NCBI RefSeq assembly: GCF_900289145.1
Contig: NZ_OKQO01000008.1
Location: 1-64,000, forward strand
Reading direction: 5' to 3'
Source of the DNA: Neobittarella massiliensis (ex Bilen et al. 2018)
GTDB lineage: Bacteria > Bacillota > Clostridia > Oscillospirales > Ruminococcaceae
DNA length: 64,000 bases
The notes below the pieces were generated by a model that was not told the DNA's origin, did no database searches, and saw only the letters and a program-made list of their open reading frames with translations. Of this stretch, positions 48,949 to 57,412 are shown piece by piece. The number at the start of each line of letters is the position of its first letter. Position 1 is the first letter of the stretch. Both the position numbers and the translations under genes were made by a program.

Positions 48949-49467
48949 ATGAACGAAGTGCTGCAAAACATGCTCACCCGGCGCAGTGTGCGGGCCTTTG
49001 CCGATACCCCGGTCGAGAGCGAAAAGCTAAAGACCATCCTGCAGGCGGCCACCTATGCCCCCAGCGGAATGGGCAAACAGAGCTGGCAATTCACAGTGGT
49101 ACAGAAAAAAGAGCAGATCCAGAAGCTGGCTGCCGTCATGGCCGAGGCACTGCAAAAGCCGGAGTACGATCTGTACCGGCCGGCCTGCATGATCCTGGTC
49201 TCGGGCGAAAAAGAAAACGGCAATCACCTGGCCGATACCGGCTGCGCTATGGAAAACATCATGCTCATGGCCCATGCGCTGGGTCTGGGCAGCTGCTGGG
49301 TCAACCAGCTCAAAGAGCTCTCTGACGTGCCGGCGGTACGGGCGGTGCTCGACGGCTTTGGAGTGCCCCAAGATCACGGGGTGTACGCGATCGCGGTGCT
49401 GGGTTACCCGGCCGGCGACCTGCCCCAGCCCAAGCCCAGAAGAGAAGGCGTCGTCCACTACGCCTGA
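48949..49467 (+). CDS. nitroreductase-family flavoprotein
   Basis: 172 residues from ATG 48949 (AGAGGAGG upstream). RRSVRAFADTPV with the FMN-binding Arg-Arg-Ser, YAPSGMGKQSWQF, the central helix and GYPAGDLPQPKPR near the end are typical. It reduces nitro compounds or quinones with NAD(P)H and FMN. It starts 81 bases after the symporter gene without a terminator between, so they may be co-transcribed. Confidence 0.92.
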   Translation: MNEVLQNMLTRRSVRAFADTPVESEKLKTILQAATYAPSGMGKQSWQFTVVQKKEQIQKLAAVMAEALQKPEYDLYRPACMILVSGEKENGNHLADTGCAMENIMLMAHALGLGSCWVNQLKELSDVPAVRAVLDGFGVPQDHGVYAIAVLGYPAGDLPQPKPRREGVVHYA

Positions 49468-49497
49468 CGCCGGCGCGCAGACAGAAATTAAAAAGGG

Positions 49498-49530
49498 GAG
49501 CACCGGCGCAAACAGCCGGTGCTCTTTTTT
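49498..49530 (+). terminator. intrinsic terminator after the nitroreductase gene
   Basis: GAGCACCGGC (49498-49507) and GCCGGTGCTC (49515-49524) with seven-base loop and six T. Confidence 0.95.
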
Positions 49531-49685
49531 CTTCTGCCTGCCGGTCGCCGATGCTTTTGGCCGAGCGTGTGTACCGGCCTGCCACATTTTTTGCATGGGT
49601 GATCGGTGTGTTCTCGCCTGCTTTTTACCCCCGCTCGCCAGCTGTCGCCGGCAGCTTACGGTTTTGTCATATTGGTCACATCTTG

Positions 49686-49714
49686 TTGACAAACGCGGGG
49701 GCATACACTACACT
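49686..49714 (+). promoter_or_regulatory. sigma-A promoter of the zinc-ribbon/DUF4352-like gene
   Basis: Consensus TTGACA (49686-49691) and TACACT (49709-49714), spacer 17. Confidence 0.85.
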
Positions 49715-49781
49715 AAAGTAACAGAGATGTACGGTGCGGTGCCAATCAGTGGTGCCGCACTTTGTCAGGAGGTCACACCCC

Positions 49782-50555
49782 ATGCAGAACACACAGTATA
49801 CCGGCGAGCGCTGCGCCCACTGCGGGGCAGCTGTCGCTCCGGGGCAAAACTTCTGCCCCGCCTGTGGGTCCTTTCTAAAAGGCACCCAGATCCAGCAGAA
49901 GAAAAAGTCCACCAAAACGGTGGTCATCGCGCTGGCCGCCGCCTGGGGCGTGGTGCTGCTGCTCATCATTGGCGTGTGGGCGGCGGCAGCGCCCAGCTTG
50001 GCCTCACACGTGCAAGACTTTTTCCGCTCCCGGGCCGACCGCTACCGCTACAACCACGGCAGCCAGTCACAGCAGATAGAGCCCGGCGACGCCGGCGACT
50101 GGTTCGACAACGAGCAGCCGCCCGATGAGACAGTCTACCAAAAAGACGAGACCGCCTTTTTCGGCGACTTCGCCTTTACCCTTAAAGACGTAAGGCCCGG
50201 CAGCGACTACGGCATCAAGGACGATGCCGACGAGCAGACGGTGGTGGTGCTCTTAGAGGTAGAGAACACCGGCGACGAGAACGTCTATATCGAGGGCTCA
50301 CGCCTGATGGCCTATAGCGGCGGCGATTTTGCCACCTACGAGGACAGCGATATCAGCAGCTCGATCTATGCCCGGTCTGAGGCGGTGCCGCTGGACGAAG
50401 ACGAGCGCTTAAAGCTCACCCCCGGCCAGACGCAGGTGGTGCTGCTGCAGTACCAGTTCGATCTCGACGAGGGCGACCCCGCCCAGCGCGAGCTCCACTA
50501 CTGGGACCCCACCTATGCCCAAAACCCGCGGGTGATCTTCTCGCTGGCCCAGTAA
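49782..50555 (+). CDS. zinc-ribbon membrane protein with DUF4352-like extracellular domain
   Basis: 257 residues from ATG 49782 (CAGGAGG upstream). A zinc ribbon with C11, C14, C25 and C28 (CAHC...CPAC) on the cytoplasmic side, a membrane helix at ~46-66, an acidic linker and a ~130-residue beta-rich domain (EVENTGDENVYIEGSR, LTPGQTQVVLLQYQF) typical of DUF4352 immunoglobulin-like domains. Probably a tail-out envelope protein; function unknown. Single gene. Confidence 0.8.
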   Translation: MQNTQYTGERCAHCGAAVAPGQNFCPACGSFLKGTQIQQKKKSTKTVVIALAAAWGVVLLLIIGVWAAAAPSLASHVQDFFRSRADRYRYNHGSQSQQIEPGDAGDWFDNEQPPDETVYQKDETAFFGDFAFTLKDVRPGSDYGIKDDADEQTVVVLLEVENTGDENVYIEGSRLMAYSGGDFATYEDSDISSSIYARSEAVPLDEDERLKLTPGQTQVVLLQYQFDLDEGDPAQRELHYWDPTYAQNPRVIFSLAQ

Positions 50556-50564
50556 TATATCAAT

Positions 50565-50615
50565 AAAAGAGCCCGGCCACCGGCGTCTAACGCTGGGCCG
50601 CCCGGCTCTTTTTTG
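50565..50615 (+). terminator. intrinsic terminator
   Basis: AAAAGAGCC (50565-50573) pairs with GGCTCTTTT (50604-50612), with an inner CGGCC/GGCCG stem. The stretch 50616-50910 after it holds a TATACT at 50824-50829 as the only promoter-like element before the next gene. Confidence 0.75.
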
Positions 50616-50910
50616 CTGCTTTATCTCCGGGACAGCCACCCACCCGCGTCCCAAACGCTGCCGGGCCCCACCGCCATCTGGCCGGTACCCGGCGGCAGTC
50701 GCCCGCCGCTTTCCGGGCGCCAGAGAGCCGGCCACCCCGCCGTCGGCCGGCCCGGTACTGGCTTCGGCGCCCGCTATTTACCGCCGTTCACAAATTTCTC
50801 ATGAAAAGAGCCGGCGGATGCGCTATACTTATCTATATATAGAACTGTGTGCTGCCCACCGGCCCTATCGCGGCCACCGGCGCCCGCACAGGCAGGAGGA
50901 ATCGATCGCA

Positions 50911-51615
50911 TTGAACAGCTTTGTGCAATTTCGGGACGTGATGAAACGCTATAAGATGGGTGAGGTGACCATCGCCGCCGCCAACGGTATCACCTTCGAG
51001 ATAGAAAAAGGGGAATTTTGTGTCATCGTGGGACCCTCCGGGGCAGGTAAGACCACTGTGCTCAATATGCTGGGGGGGATGGACACCTGTGACGGCGGCG
51101 AGATCATCGTCGACGGCAAAGTAGTCAGCGCCTTTAACCGCCGCCAGATGATCGACTACCGCCGGTACGATATCGGCTTTGTATTTCAGTTTTATAACTT
51201 GGTGCAAAACCTCACCGCCACCGAGAACGTAGAGCTGGCCGCACAGATCTGCCGCGACCCGCAAGACGCCGCCGAGGTGCTGCGCCAGGTGGGGCTGGGC
51301 GAGCGGCTCTCGAACTTTCCCGCCCAGCTCTCGGGCGGCGAGCAGCAGCGGGTAGCCATCGCTCGGGCTCTGGCCAAGCGGCCCAAACTGCTGCTCTGCG
51401 ACGAGCCCACCGGCGCCCTGGATTATCAGACCGGTAAAGAGGTGCTGGCCCTGCTGCAAAACACCTGCCGCGAGACCGGTACCACGGTGGTGGTCATCAC
51501 CCACAACACCGCGCTCACCCCCATGGCCGACCGGGTCATCAAGATCAAAAACAGCCAGGTGCGCTCGATGGTTGAAAATCCGTCCCCCACCCCGGTCGAG
51601 GAAATCGAGTGGTGA
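50911..51615 (+). CDS. ABC transporter ATPase, MacB/LolD type
   Basis: 234 residues from TTG 50911 (AGGAGG upstream). Walker [11 protein letters not shown]-loop VFQFYNL, signature [10 protein letters not shown], Walker [13 protein letters not shown] and VITHN are present. It overlaps the FtsX-type permease gene by 7 bases and is its energiser. An upstream in-frame ATG at 50818 has no ribosome binding site. Confidence 0.93.
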   Translation: MNSFVQFRDVMKRYKMGEVTIAAANGITFEIEKGEFCVIVGPSGAGKTTVLNMLGGMDTCDGGEIIVDGKVVSAFNRRQMIDYRRYDIGFVFQFYNLVQNLTATENVELAAQICRDPQDAAEVLRQVGLGERLSNFPAQLSGGEQQRVAIARALAKRPKLLLCDEPTGALDYQTGKEVLALLQNTCRETGTTVVVITHNTALTPMADRVIKIKNSQVRSMVENPSPTPVEEIEW

Positions 51616-54600
51616 GCGGGCAGCAGGGGCCCCAGGCCAAAAAGCGCCGGCGCTCGCTTTTTGGTCCGCTGGCCAAAGATACTCTGCGGGAGATCAAAAA
51701 GACCCGCAGCCGTTTTTTGTCCATCTTTCTTATCGTGGCGCTGGGGGCCGGCTTTTTTGCCGGTATCAAGGCCACCGGGCCGGATATGAAGCTCACCGGC
51801 GACACCTATTTCGACGATCAGGATCTCATGGATGCCAAGGCGCTCTCCACCTACGGCATCAACGGCGACGACCTGGCTGCCCTGCGCGCGGCCGAAGGGG
51901 TCAAAACGGTGCAGCCGGGCTACTCGCTGGATGTCATCGTGAAAATGGGCGGCAAAGACACCGTCGTCAAGGCCCTCTCTTACGACCCCGGCGATACCCT
52001 CAACCGGCCGCTCGTCGTCGAGGGGCGGCTGCCCCAAAACAGCGGCGAATGCGCCATCAACGCCACCGAGATGTTCGGCGACGGCTACCAGATCGGCGAC
52101 AAGCTGGTGCTGCAGTCCGACTCGGGCAACACCCAGGTGGAGGATAACCTGCGCACCGCCGAATACACCATCGTCGGCCGGGTGCAGAGCCCGCTGTATG
52201 TCACCTACGACCTGGGCTCCTCCTCCATCGGCAGCGGCAAGGTGTCCGACTATCTCTATATCCCCGCCGACGATTTCACCACCGAGGTGTACACCGAGGC
52301 CTACATCACCTTTACCGGTGCCAAGGCGCTCGACTGCTTTTCCGATGCGTACAAGACCCTGCGCGACGACGGGGTAAAAACGCTGGAGGCGGTGGGCGAG
52401 GAGCGGGCGCAGATCCGCTACGACGAGGTGTTCGGCGAGGCTGAGAAACAGCTCGACGACGCCCAGAAAGAACTCGACGACGGCCGGGTAGCCGGCGAGG
52501 CCGAGCTGGGGGCCGCCAGGCAAAAGCTCGACGACGCCTATGCCCAGCTGGAGTCGGGCCGCCAGCAGCTGGCCGAGAACCGCCAGCTCTACGAGTCCGG
52601 GATCACCCAGGGTCAGGCGCAGATCGACGAGGTCAAAAAGACCCGTGACGACCTGCAAGTAAAATACGACCAGCTGGCCGCCGCCGTGGCCCAGATGGGC
52701 CCCAAAGTAGAGGGGCTCAAGGCGCAGATCGACGCCATGGGCGACCCGGCGGCACTGCCGGCCGAGCAGCAGGCGCTCTACGCCCAGCTGACGGCCCAGT
52801 ACGACCAGCTGCAGCCCCAGTATGCGCAGCTGCAGCAAAACGCCGCCCAGGTAAAGGGCTATCTCGACCAGGCGGCCTCCGGCTACGCCCAGGCAAAAGC
52901 CCAGTTTGACCAGCAAAAGGCAGAAGGCGAGGCGCAGCTGCAGCAGGCCGCCCAGCAGATCGACCAGGGCCAAGCCGAGTACGATCAGGGCATGGCCGAC
53001 TATCAGGTGGCGCTGGCGGACTTTGAACAGCAGATGCGCGACGGCCAGCAGAAGATCGACGACGGCCGTGCCGAGCTGCAGAAGATCAAGGTGCCGGTGT
53101 GGTACATCAACTCCCGCCAGCAAAACACCGGCTATGCCGGTTTCGAGCAGGACGCCGACCGCATCAACAACATCTCGCTGGTGTTCCCGGTGTTCTTCAT
53201 CCTGGTGGCGGCGCTGGTGTGCATCACCACCATGACCCGCATGGTAGAGGAGCAGCGCACCCAGGCCGGCACCATCAAGGCGCTGGGTTACGGCTCCTGG
53301 GCCACCGCCGCCAAGTACCTGGTGTACGCAGTGTCGGCGGCGGTGCTGGGCGCAGTGGTGGGGCTGCTCATCGGCTTTAAGCTGTTCCCCGGCATCATCT
53401 TCGGCGCCTACGGCATCATGTACCGCATGATCGACGTCGTCGCCCCGTTCCGCTGGAACTACGCTCTGTGGATCACGCTGGGGGCGGCGGCCTGTGCGGG
53501 GCTGTCGGTCATCTCGGTCTGCCTGGGCGAGCTGCGCGAACAGCCCAGTCAGCTGATGCGCCCCAAGGCGCCCAAAGCCGGCAAGCGGGTGCTGCTCGAG
53601 CGGGTGAACTTCATCTGGCGGCGCCTCAGCTTTACCGGCAAAGTGACCGCCCGCAACCTGTTTCGCTATAAAAAGCGCATCTTCATGACGGTGCTGGGCA
53701 TCGCCGGCTGTACCGCGCTCATGCTCACCGGCTTTGGGGTAAAAGATTCCATCTCCGGCATCGTCAAAAATCAGTTCGGCACGCTCACCCGGCAGGACAC
53801 CACCATCGTCTTCGACGAGGATCAGGTCAAAGGCGACCGGGCCCGCTTTGCCGATATGCTGCAGGGCCGCGACGAGCTGCAAAAAAGCCTGCTGGTGCGG
53901 CAGAAAAACAGCACCGTGGGCCACGGCAGCCGCGAGTACGACGCCTACCTCTTCGTGCCTGAAAAGGTCGAGCAGCTCTCTGATTACGTGCTGCTGCGCC
54001 ACCGCAGCGACAAAAAACCCTATGCGCTGGGCGACGACGGCGCCGTCATCGACGAGAAGCTGGCTCAGCTGCTGCACGTCTCAGCCGGCGACGAGATCTA
54101 CCTGGTAGGCGACGAGAACGTGCGCTACACCTTAAAGATCGCCGACATCACCGAAAACTACGCCGGCCACTACCTGTACATGAGCCCCAGTTACTACATG
54201 AAGGTGTTCGGTGCCGCCCCGGCCTACAACGCGGCGCTGGGTATTTTGCAGCAAAACGGCGGCCAGCAGGCCGAAGAGAGCCTGTCGGCATACCTGCTGG
54301 CGCAGGACGGCGTGCTCACCGTCAGCTACACCTCCGGCATCGAGGACAATTTCGACGACACCATCGGCTCGCTCAACTACGTGGTCATCGTGCTCATCGT
54401 CTGTGCCGGGCTGCTGGCCTTTGTGGTGCTCTACAACCTCACCAACATCAATGTGGGCGAGCGCATCCGCGAGATCGCCACCATCAAGGTGCTGGGCTTT
54501 ACCGACCGCGAGGTCTCGGCCTATATTTACCGGGAAAATATCTTCCTCACCGTATTTGGAGTGGCCGCCGGGCTGCTGGTGGGCATCGCTCTGCACCGGT

Positions 54601-54773
54601 TCGTCATCACCACCGCCGAGATCGATTCCATCATGTTCGGCCGCGATATCAGCGCCCTGAGCTACCTGCTGGCTGCGCTGCTGACGGTGGTATTTTCGCT
54701 GCTGGTAAATTTCGCCATGCACTATAAGCTCAAAAAAGTGGATATGGTAGAGTCGCTCAAGTCGGTGGAGTAA
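51609..54773 (+). CDS. large FtsX-like permease with extracellular coiled coil
   Basis: 1054 residues from GTG 51609 or 51612. Order: basic N-terminus, helix 1 (~36-56), a MacB-like periplasmic-type domain (~60-270), a long Gln/Ala/Asp/Leu-rich coiled coil (~273-494, broken by a short Pro-containing loop near 380), a three-helix FtsX block (~515-640), then a second FtsX set with its own extracellular domain and three C-terminal helices (~910-1050). This is the two-repeat FtsX layout of Firmicute transporters, enlarged by the coiled coil. With the ATPase at 50911 it forms a mechanotransmission-type transporter; substrate unknown. Confidence 0.9.
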   Translation: MVSGQQGPQAKKRRRSLFGPLAKDTLREIKKTRSRFLSIFLIVALGAGFFAGIKATGPDMKLTGDTYFDDQDLMDAKALSTYGINGDDLAALRAAEGVKTVQPGYSLDVIVKMGGKDTVVKALSYDPGDTLNRPLVVEGRLPQNSGECAINATEMFGDGYQIGDKLVLQSDSGNTQVEDNLRTAEYTIVGRVQSPLYVTYDLGSSSIGSGKVSDYLYIPADDFTTEVYTEAYITFTGAKALDCFSDAYKTLRDDGVKTLEAVGEERAQIRYDEVFGEAEKQLDDAQKELDDGRVAGEAELGAARQKLDDAYAQLESGRQQLAENRQLYESGITQGQAQIDEVKKTRDDLQVKYDQLAAAVAQMGPKVEGLKAQIDAMGDPAALPAEQQALYAQLTAQYDQLQPQYAQLQQNAAQVKGYLDQAASGYAQAKAQFDQQKAEGEAQLQQAAQQIDQGQAEYDQGMADYQVALADFEQQMRDGQQKIDDGRAELQKIKVPVWYINSRQQNTGYAGFEQDADRINNISLVFPVFFILVAALVCITTMTRMVEEQRTQAGTIKALGYGSWATAAKYLVYAVSAAVLGAVVGLLIGFKLFPGIIFGAYGIMYRMIDVVAPFRWNYALWITLGAAACAGLSVISVCLGELREQPSQLMRPKAPKAGKRVLLERVNFIWRRLSFTGKVTARNLFRYKKRIFMTVLGIAGCTALMLTGFGVKDSISGIVKNQFGTLTRQDTTIVFDEDQVKGDRARFADMLQGRDELQKSLLVRQKNSTVGHGSREYDAYLFVPEKVEQLSDYVLLRHRSDKKPYALGDDGAVIDEKLAQLLHVSAGDEIYLVGDENVRYTLKIADITENYAGHYLYMSPSYYMKVFGAAPAYNAALGILQQNGGQQAEESLSAYLLAQDGVLTVSYTSGIEDNFDDTIGSLNYVVIVLIVCAGLLAFVVLYNLTNINVGERIREIATIKVLGFTDREVSAYIYRENIFLTVFGVAAGLLVGIALHRFVITTAEIDSIMFGRDISALSYLLAALLTVVFSLLVNFAMHYKLKKVDMVESLKSVE

Positions 54774-54807
54774 ACCCCCGCTGTACTGTCTCTATCGGTC
54801 CTCAAAA

Positions 54808-54850
54808 AGCAGGGCCCGCACCGTGCTCGGTGCGGGCCCTGCTCTTATTT
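54808..54850. terminator. bidirectional terminator between permease and hcp
   Basis: AGCAGGGCCCGCACC pairs with GGTGCGGGCCCTGCT; T-rich on the plus side and TTTTT on the minus side. Confidence 0.9.
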
Positions 54851-54885
54851 TACCGGGACGGCCGGCGGCGATGGGGCCGCTGCGC

Positions 54886-56484
54886 TCACCGGCCCAGCAG
54901 CGCCTGCAGGTCCTGCTGGGGGGTGGTGATGGGGGCGATGTGGTAGTGCTTTACCAGGTACTGCAAAATACCGGGGGAGAGGAAAGCCGGCAGCGTGGGC
55001 CCCAGGCGGATGTTTTGCACCCCCAGGTGCAAAAGCGTCAGCAGTATGCAGACCGCCTTTTGCTCATACCAGGAGAGCACCATCGACAGCGGCAGGTCGT
55101 TGACGCCGCAGCCCAGCGCCTCGGCCAGCGCCAGCGCCACCTGGATGGCGCTGTAGGCATCGTTACACTGGCCCATATCCATGATCCGGGGCAGCCCCGC
55201 CACCTGTCCCAGGTCCAGGTCGTTAAAGCGAAACTTGCCGCAGGCCAGCGTGAGTACCAGCGTGTCCGGCGGGGTCTGCTGTACAAATTCGGTGTAGTAG
55301 CTGCGGCCGGGCCGGGCGCCGTCGCAGCCGCCCACCAAAAAGATGTGGCGGATATCCCCGCGGGAGATGGCCGCCAGCACCTCGTCGGCGTGGGCCAGCA
55401 CTGCGTCGCGGCCAAAGCCGGTGGTCAGCTTGCTGCCGCCGTTCATGCCGGTAAAGGTGTGGGGCTGCGCATAGCCGCCCAGCTGCTTGGCCTGTGCGAT
55501 GAGCGGCGTAAAGTCGCGCTCGGGGCCAATGTGCGCTGCCCCGGCAAACGACACCACGCCGGTGGTGAACACCCGGTCGGCATAGCTCGGCTTAGGCGGC
55601 ATGATGCAGTTGGTGGTGAACAGGATGGGCGCCGGCAGATCGGCGAACTCCCGCTGCTGGTTCTGCCAGGCGGTGCCCAGGTGCCCCTTCAGCTGGGGGT
55701 AGGCATGCAGAGCCGGGTAGGCGTGGGCCGGCAGCATCTCGCCGTGGGTGTAGACCGATACCCCGGTCCCCACCGTCTGCTCCAGCAGCAGTTTCAGGTC
55801 GTGCAGGTCGTGGCCCGATATCACGATAAACGGCCCCGGCTGCACCGTCATGGTCACCTCGGTGGGAACCGGTGCACCGTAGGCGCCGGTATTGGCCCCG
55901 TCTAAAAGCCCCATGCAGCGCAGGTTCACCTCTCCCAGCTGCAGCGCCAAGGGCAGCAGCTGGGGCACCGTCAGGTCCTCGCCCAGCGCGTACAGCGCCC
56001 GGTAAAAAAAGGTATTTACCTGCTCGTCGCTGTGTCCCAGCGCCAGCGCATGGTGGGCGTAGGCGGCCATGCCCCGCAGCCCGAATAAAATAAGCGATTT
56101 CAGCGAGCGCACATCTTCATCCGGCTCGCCCCACAGCGCGGCCAGATCATAATTTTCCACCTTGCCGCAAGGGGCGGCGCAGCCGGCACAGCCGGGCTGC
56201 AGCCGCTCTTTTTCGCGCTCTGCCCGCGCGAGCAGCTGCTCTAGCGCCCGGTCGTCAAAAGAGACGTTGGTCAAAGTGGCAAACAGCCCCTCGATGATCA
56301 GGCGGTCGGTATCGCTGTCGGCGCCGCCATCCATGGCCGCCCGCGCCAGCCCGCACAGCGCCCCGGTCAGCGCGTCCTGCAGCTGGGCGGTGGCAGCGGT
56401 CTTACCGCACACCCCGGCGCTGCCGGTGCAGCCGGCACAGCCGGCGGTCTGCTCACACTGAAAACAAAACATCTTGGTATCCAT
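54886..56484 (-). CDS. hcp: hydroxylamine reductase / hybrid cluster protein
   Basis: 532 residues from ATG 56484 with TAAGGAGG upstream. The N-terminal CFQCEQTAGCAGC...GVCGK holds the Cys ligands of the [4Fe-4S] cluster. Hybrid-cluster ligands follow later, including the THGEMLPAHAYP block, FTTNCIMPP, and ACGKFRFND near the C-terminal third. Hcp detoxifies nitric oxide or hydroxylamine in anaerobes. It is divergent from a Crp/Fnr gene, whose product is the likely regulator. Frames extending upstream to 56541 lack start signals. Confidence 0.96.
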   Translation of the reverse strand: MDTKMFCFQCEQTAGCAGCTGSAGVCGKTAATAQLQDALTGALCGLARAAMDGGADSDTDRLIIEGLFATLTNVSFDDRALEQLLARAEREKERLQPGCAGCAAPCGKVENYDLAALWGEPDEDVRSLKSLILFGLRGMAAYAHHALALGHSDEQVNTFFYRALYALGEDLTVPQLLPLALQLGEVNLRCMGLLDGANTGAYGAPVPTEVTMTVQPGPFIVISGHDLHDLKLLLEQTVGTGVSVYTHGEMLPAHAYPALHAYPQLKGHLGTAWQNQQREFADLPAPILFTTNCIMPPKPSYADRVFTTGVVSFAGAAHIGPERDFTPLIAQAKQLGGYAQPHTFTGMNGGSKLTTGFGRDAVLAHADEVLAAISRGDIRHIFLVGGCDGARPGRSYYTEFVQQTPPDTLVLTLACGKFRFNDLDLGQVAGLPRIMDMGQCNDAYSAIQVALALAEALGCGVNDLPLSMVLSWYEQKAVCILLTLLHLGVQNIRLGPTLPAFLSPGILQYLVKHYHIAPITTPQQDLQALLGR

Positions 56485-56557
56485 CTCGCGTTCCTCCTTA
56501 CGGCGCGGCGCGCACGCCGCGTCTGGCGCCGGCCGGCTCATGTGACCGCCCGATGCA

Positions 56558-56586
56558 TTGACTTGGTGTTTTTAGGGTACTATAAT
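56558..56586 (+). promoter_or_regulatory. sigma-A promoter of the Crp/Fnr gene
   Basis: TTGACT (56558-56563) and consensus TATAAT (56581-56586), spacer 17. On the minus strand TTGTTT and TAAAAA, 17 bases apart within the same interval, could serve hcp, so the two promoters may overlap. Confidence 0.8.
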
Positions 56587-56591
56587 AAAAC

Positions 56592-56608
56592 AAACAAGTA
56601 TGTTGTTT
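56592..56608. promoter_or_regulatory. inverted repeat, candidate operator between hcp and crp
   Basis: AAACAAGTATGTTGTTT has six-base arms AAACAA/TTGTTT around five bases. It lies at the predicted start of the crp transcript and overlaps the possible hcp -35, fitting self-repression and hcp control by one protein. Confidence 0.6.
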
Positions 56609-56628
56609 ATCCAACAAAAGGAGCGCTT

Positions 56629-57315
56629 ATGCAGCCAGATATCACCCCTTATTTTCCCATCGTCCAAAAGTCGGTGCTGTTTTCCGGTGTACAGGCCGAC
56701 GAGGTCGCCGCCATGCTCGGCTGTCTGGGGGCCCGTGCCGCCGCCTTCGCCAAAGGTGATTTCATCCTGCGGCCGGGCGAGCGGGCCACCGCGCTGGGCC
56801 TGCTGCTGGGCGGCACCGCCCACATCGCCCAGGAGGATTTTTGGGGCAACCGCAACATTCTCTCCCGGGTACAGCCCGGCCAGCTGTTTGCCGAGTCTTT
56901 TGCCTGCACCCCCGGCGCGGTGCTGGATATCGGGGTGGTTGCCGACAGCCCCGCCACGGTGTTGTTTTTAGAGGTGGGGCGGGTGCTCACCACCTGCAGC
57001 GCCGCCTGCGGCTTTCACAGCCGGGTGGTGCGCAATCTGCTGGCCGATATGGCCGGCAAAAATCTGCGCTTTCACGAAAAGCTCACCCACATGGCCCAGC
57101 GCACCACCCGCCAAAAGCTGCTCTCTTATCTCTCGGCCGAGTCGGGGCGTCAGGGCAGCGCCCAGTTCGATATCCCCTTCGACCGGCAGCAGCTGGCCGA
57201 TTACCTGTCGGTCGACCGCAGTGCCATGTCTGCCGAGTTGAGCCGCCTGCGCCGCGAAGGTGTGCTCGATTACTGCCGCAACCACTTCACCCTGCTGCAA
57301 CCGCCCCCGGCCTGA
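56629..57315 (+). CDS. Crp/Fnr-family transcription regulator, likely HcpR-like
   Basis: 228 residues from ATG 56629 (AAAGGAG upstream). N-terminal cyclic-nucleotide-binding-like beta barrel (~15-125), a dimer helix (~130-150) and a C-terminal winged helix (~155-225: FDIPFDRQQLADYLSVDRSAMSAELSRLRREGVL). No N-terminal four-Cys Fnr motif is visible, though Cys27 and a Cys-Ser-Ala-Ala-Cys pair (~124-128) occur. Position next to hcp points to control of nitrosative-stress response. Confidence 0.92.
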   Translation: MQPDITPYFPIVQKSVLFSGVQADEVAAMLGCLGARAAAFAKGDFILRPGERATALGLLLGGTAHIAQEDFWGNRNILSRVQPGQLFAESFACTPGAVLDIGVVADSPATVLFLEVGRVLTTCSAACGFHSRVVRNLLADMAGKNLRFHEKLTHMAQRTTRQKLLSYLSAESGRQGSAQFDIPFDRQQLADYLSVDRSAMSAELSRLRREGVLDYCRNHFTLLQPPPA

Positions 57316-57346
57316 TCTTCTCCCGGCCGCCAAGCTCCCGCCCCGC

Positions 57347-57387
57347 AAAAAGAGAGGTCCTCTGCGCGCAGAAGACCTCTCTTTTTT
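57347..57387. terminator. bidirectional terminator
   Basis: AAAAAGAGAGGTC pairs with GACCTCTCTTTTT around a TCTGCGCGCAGA inner stem. Confidence 0.9.
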
Positions 57388-57412
57388 AGTTTAGCCCGTT
57401 TGGTTTTAACGT

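Noticed and set aside
51426-54077. 883-residue open frame on the minus strand
   Set aside because: It lies entirely opposite the FtsX-type permease and ATPase, has no ribosome binding site, and its Leu/Gly/His-rich translation is what GC-rich antisense codons give.
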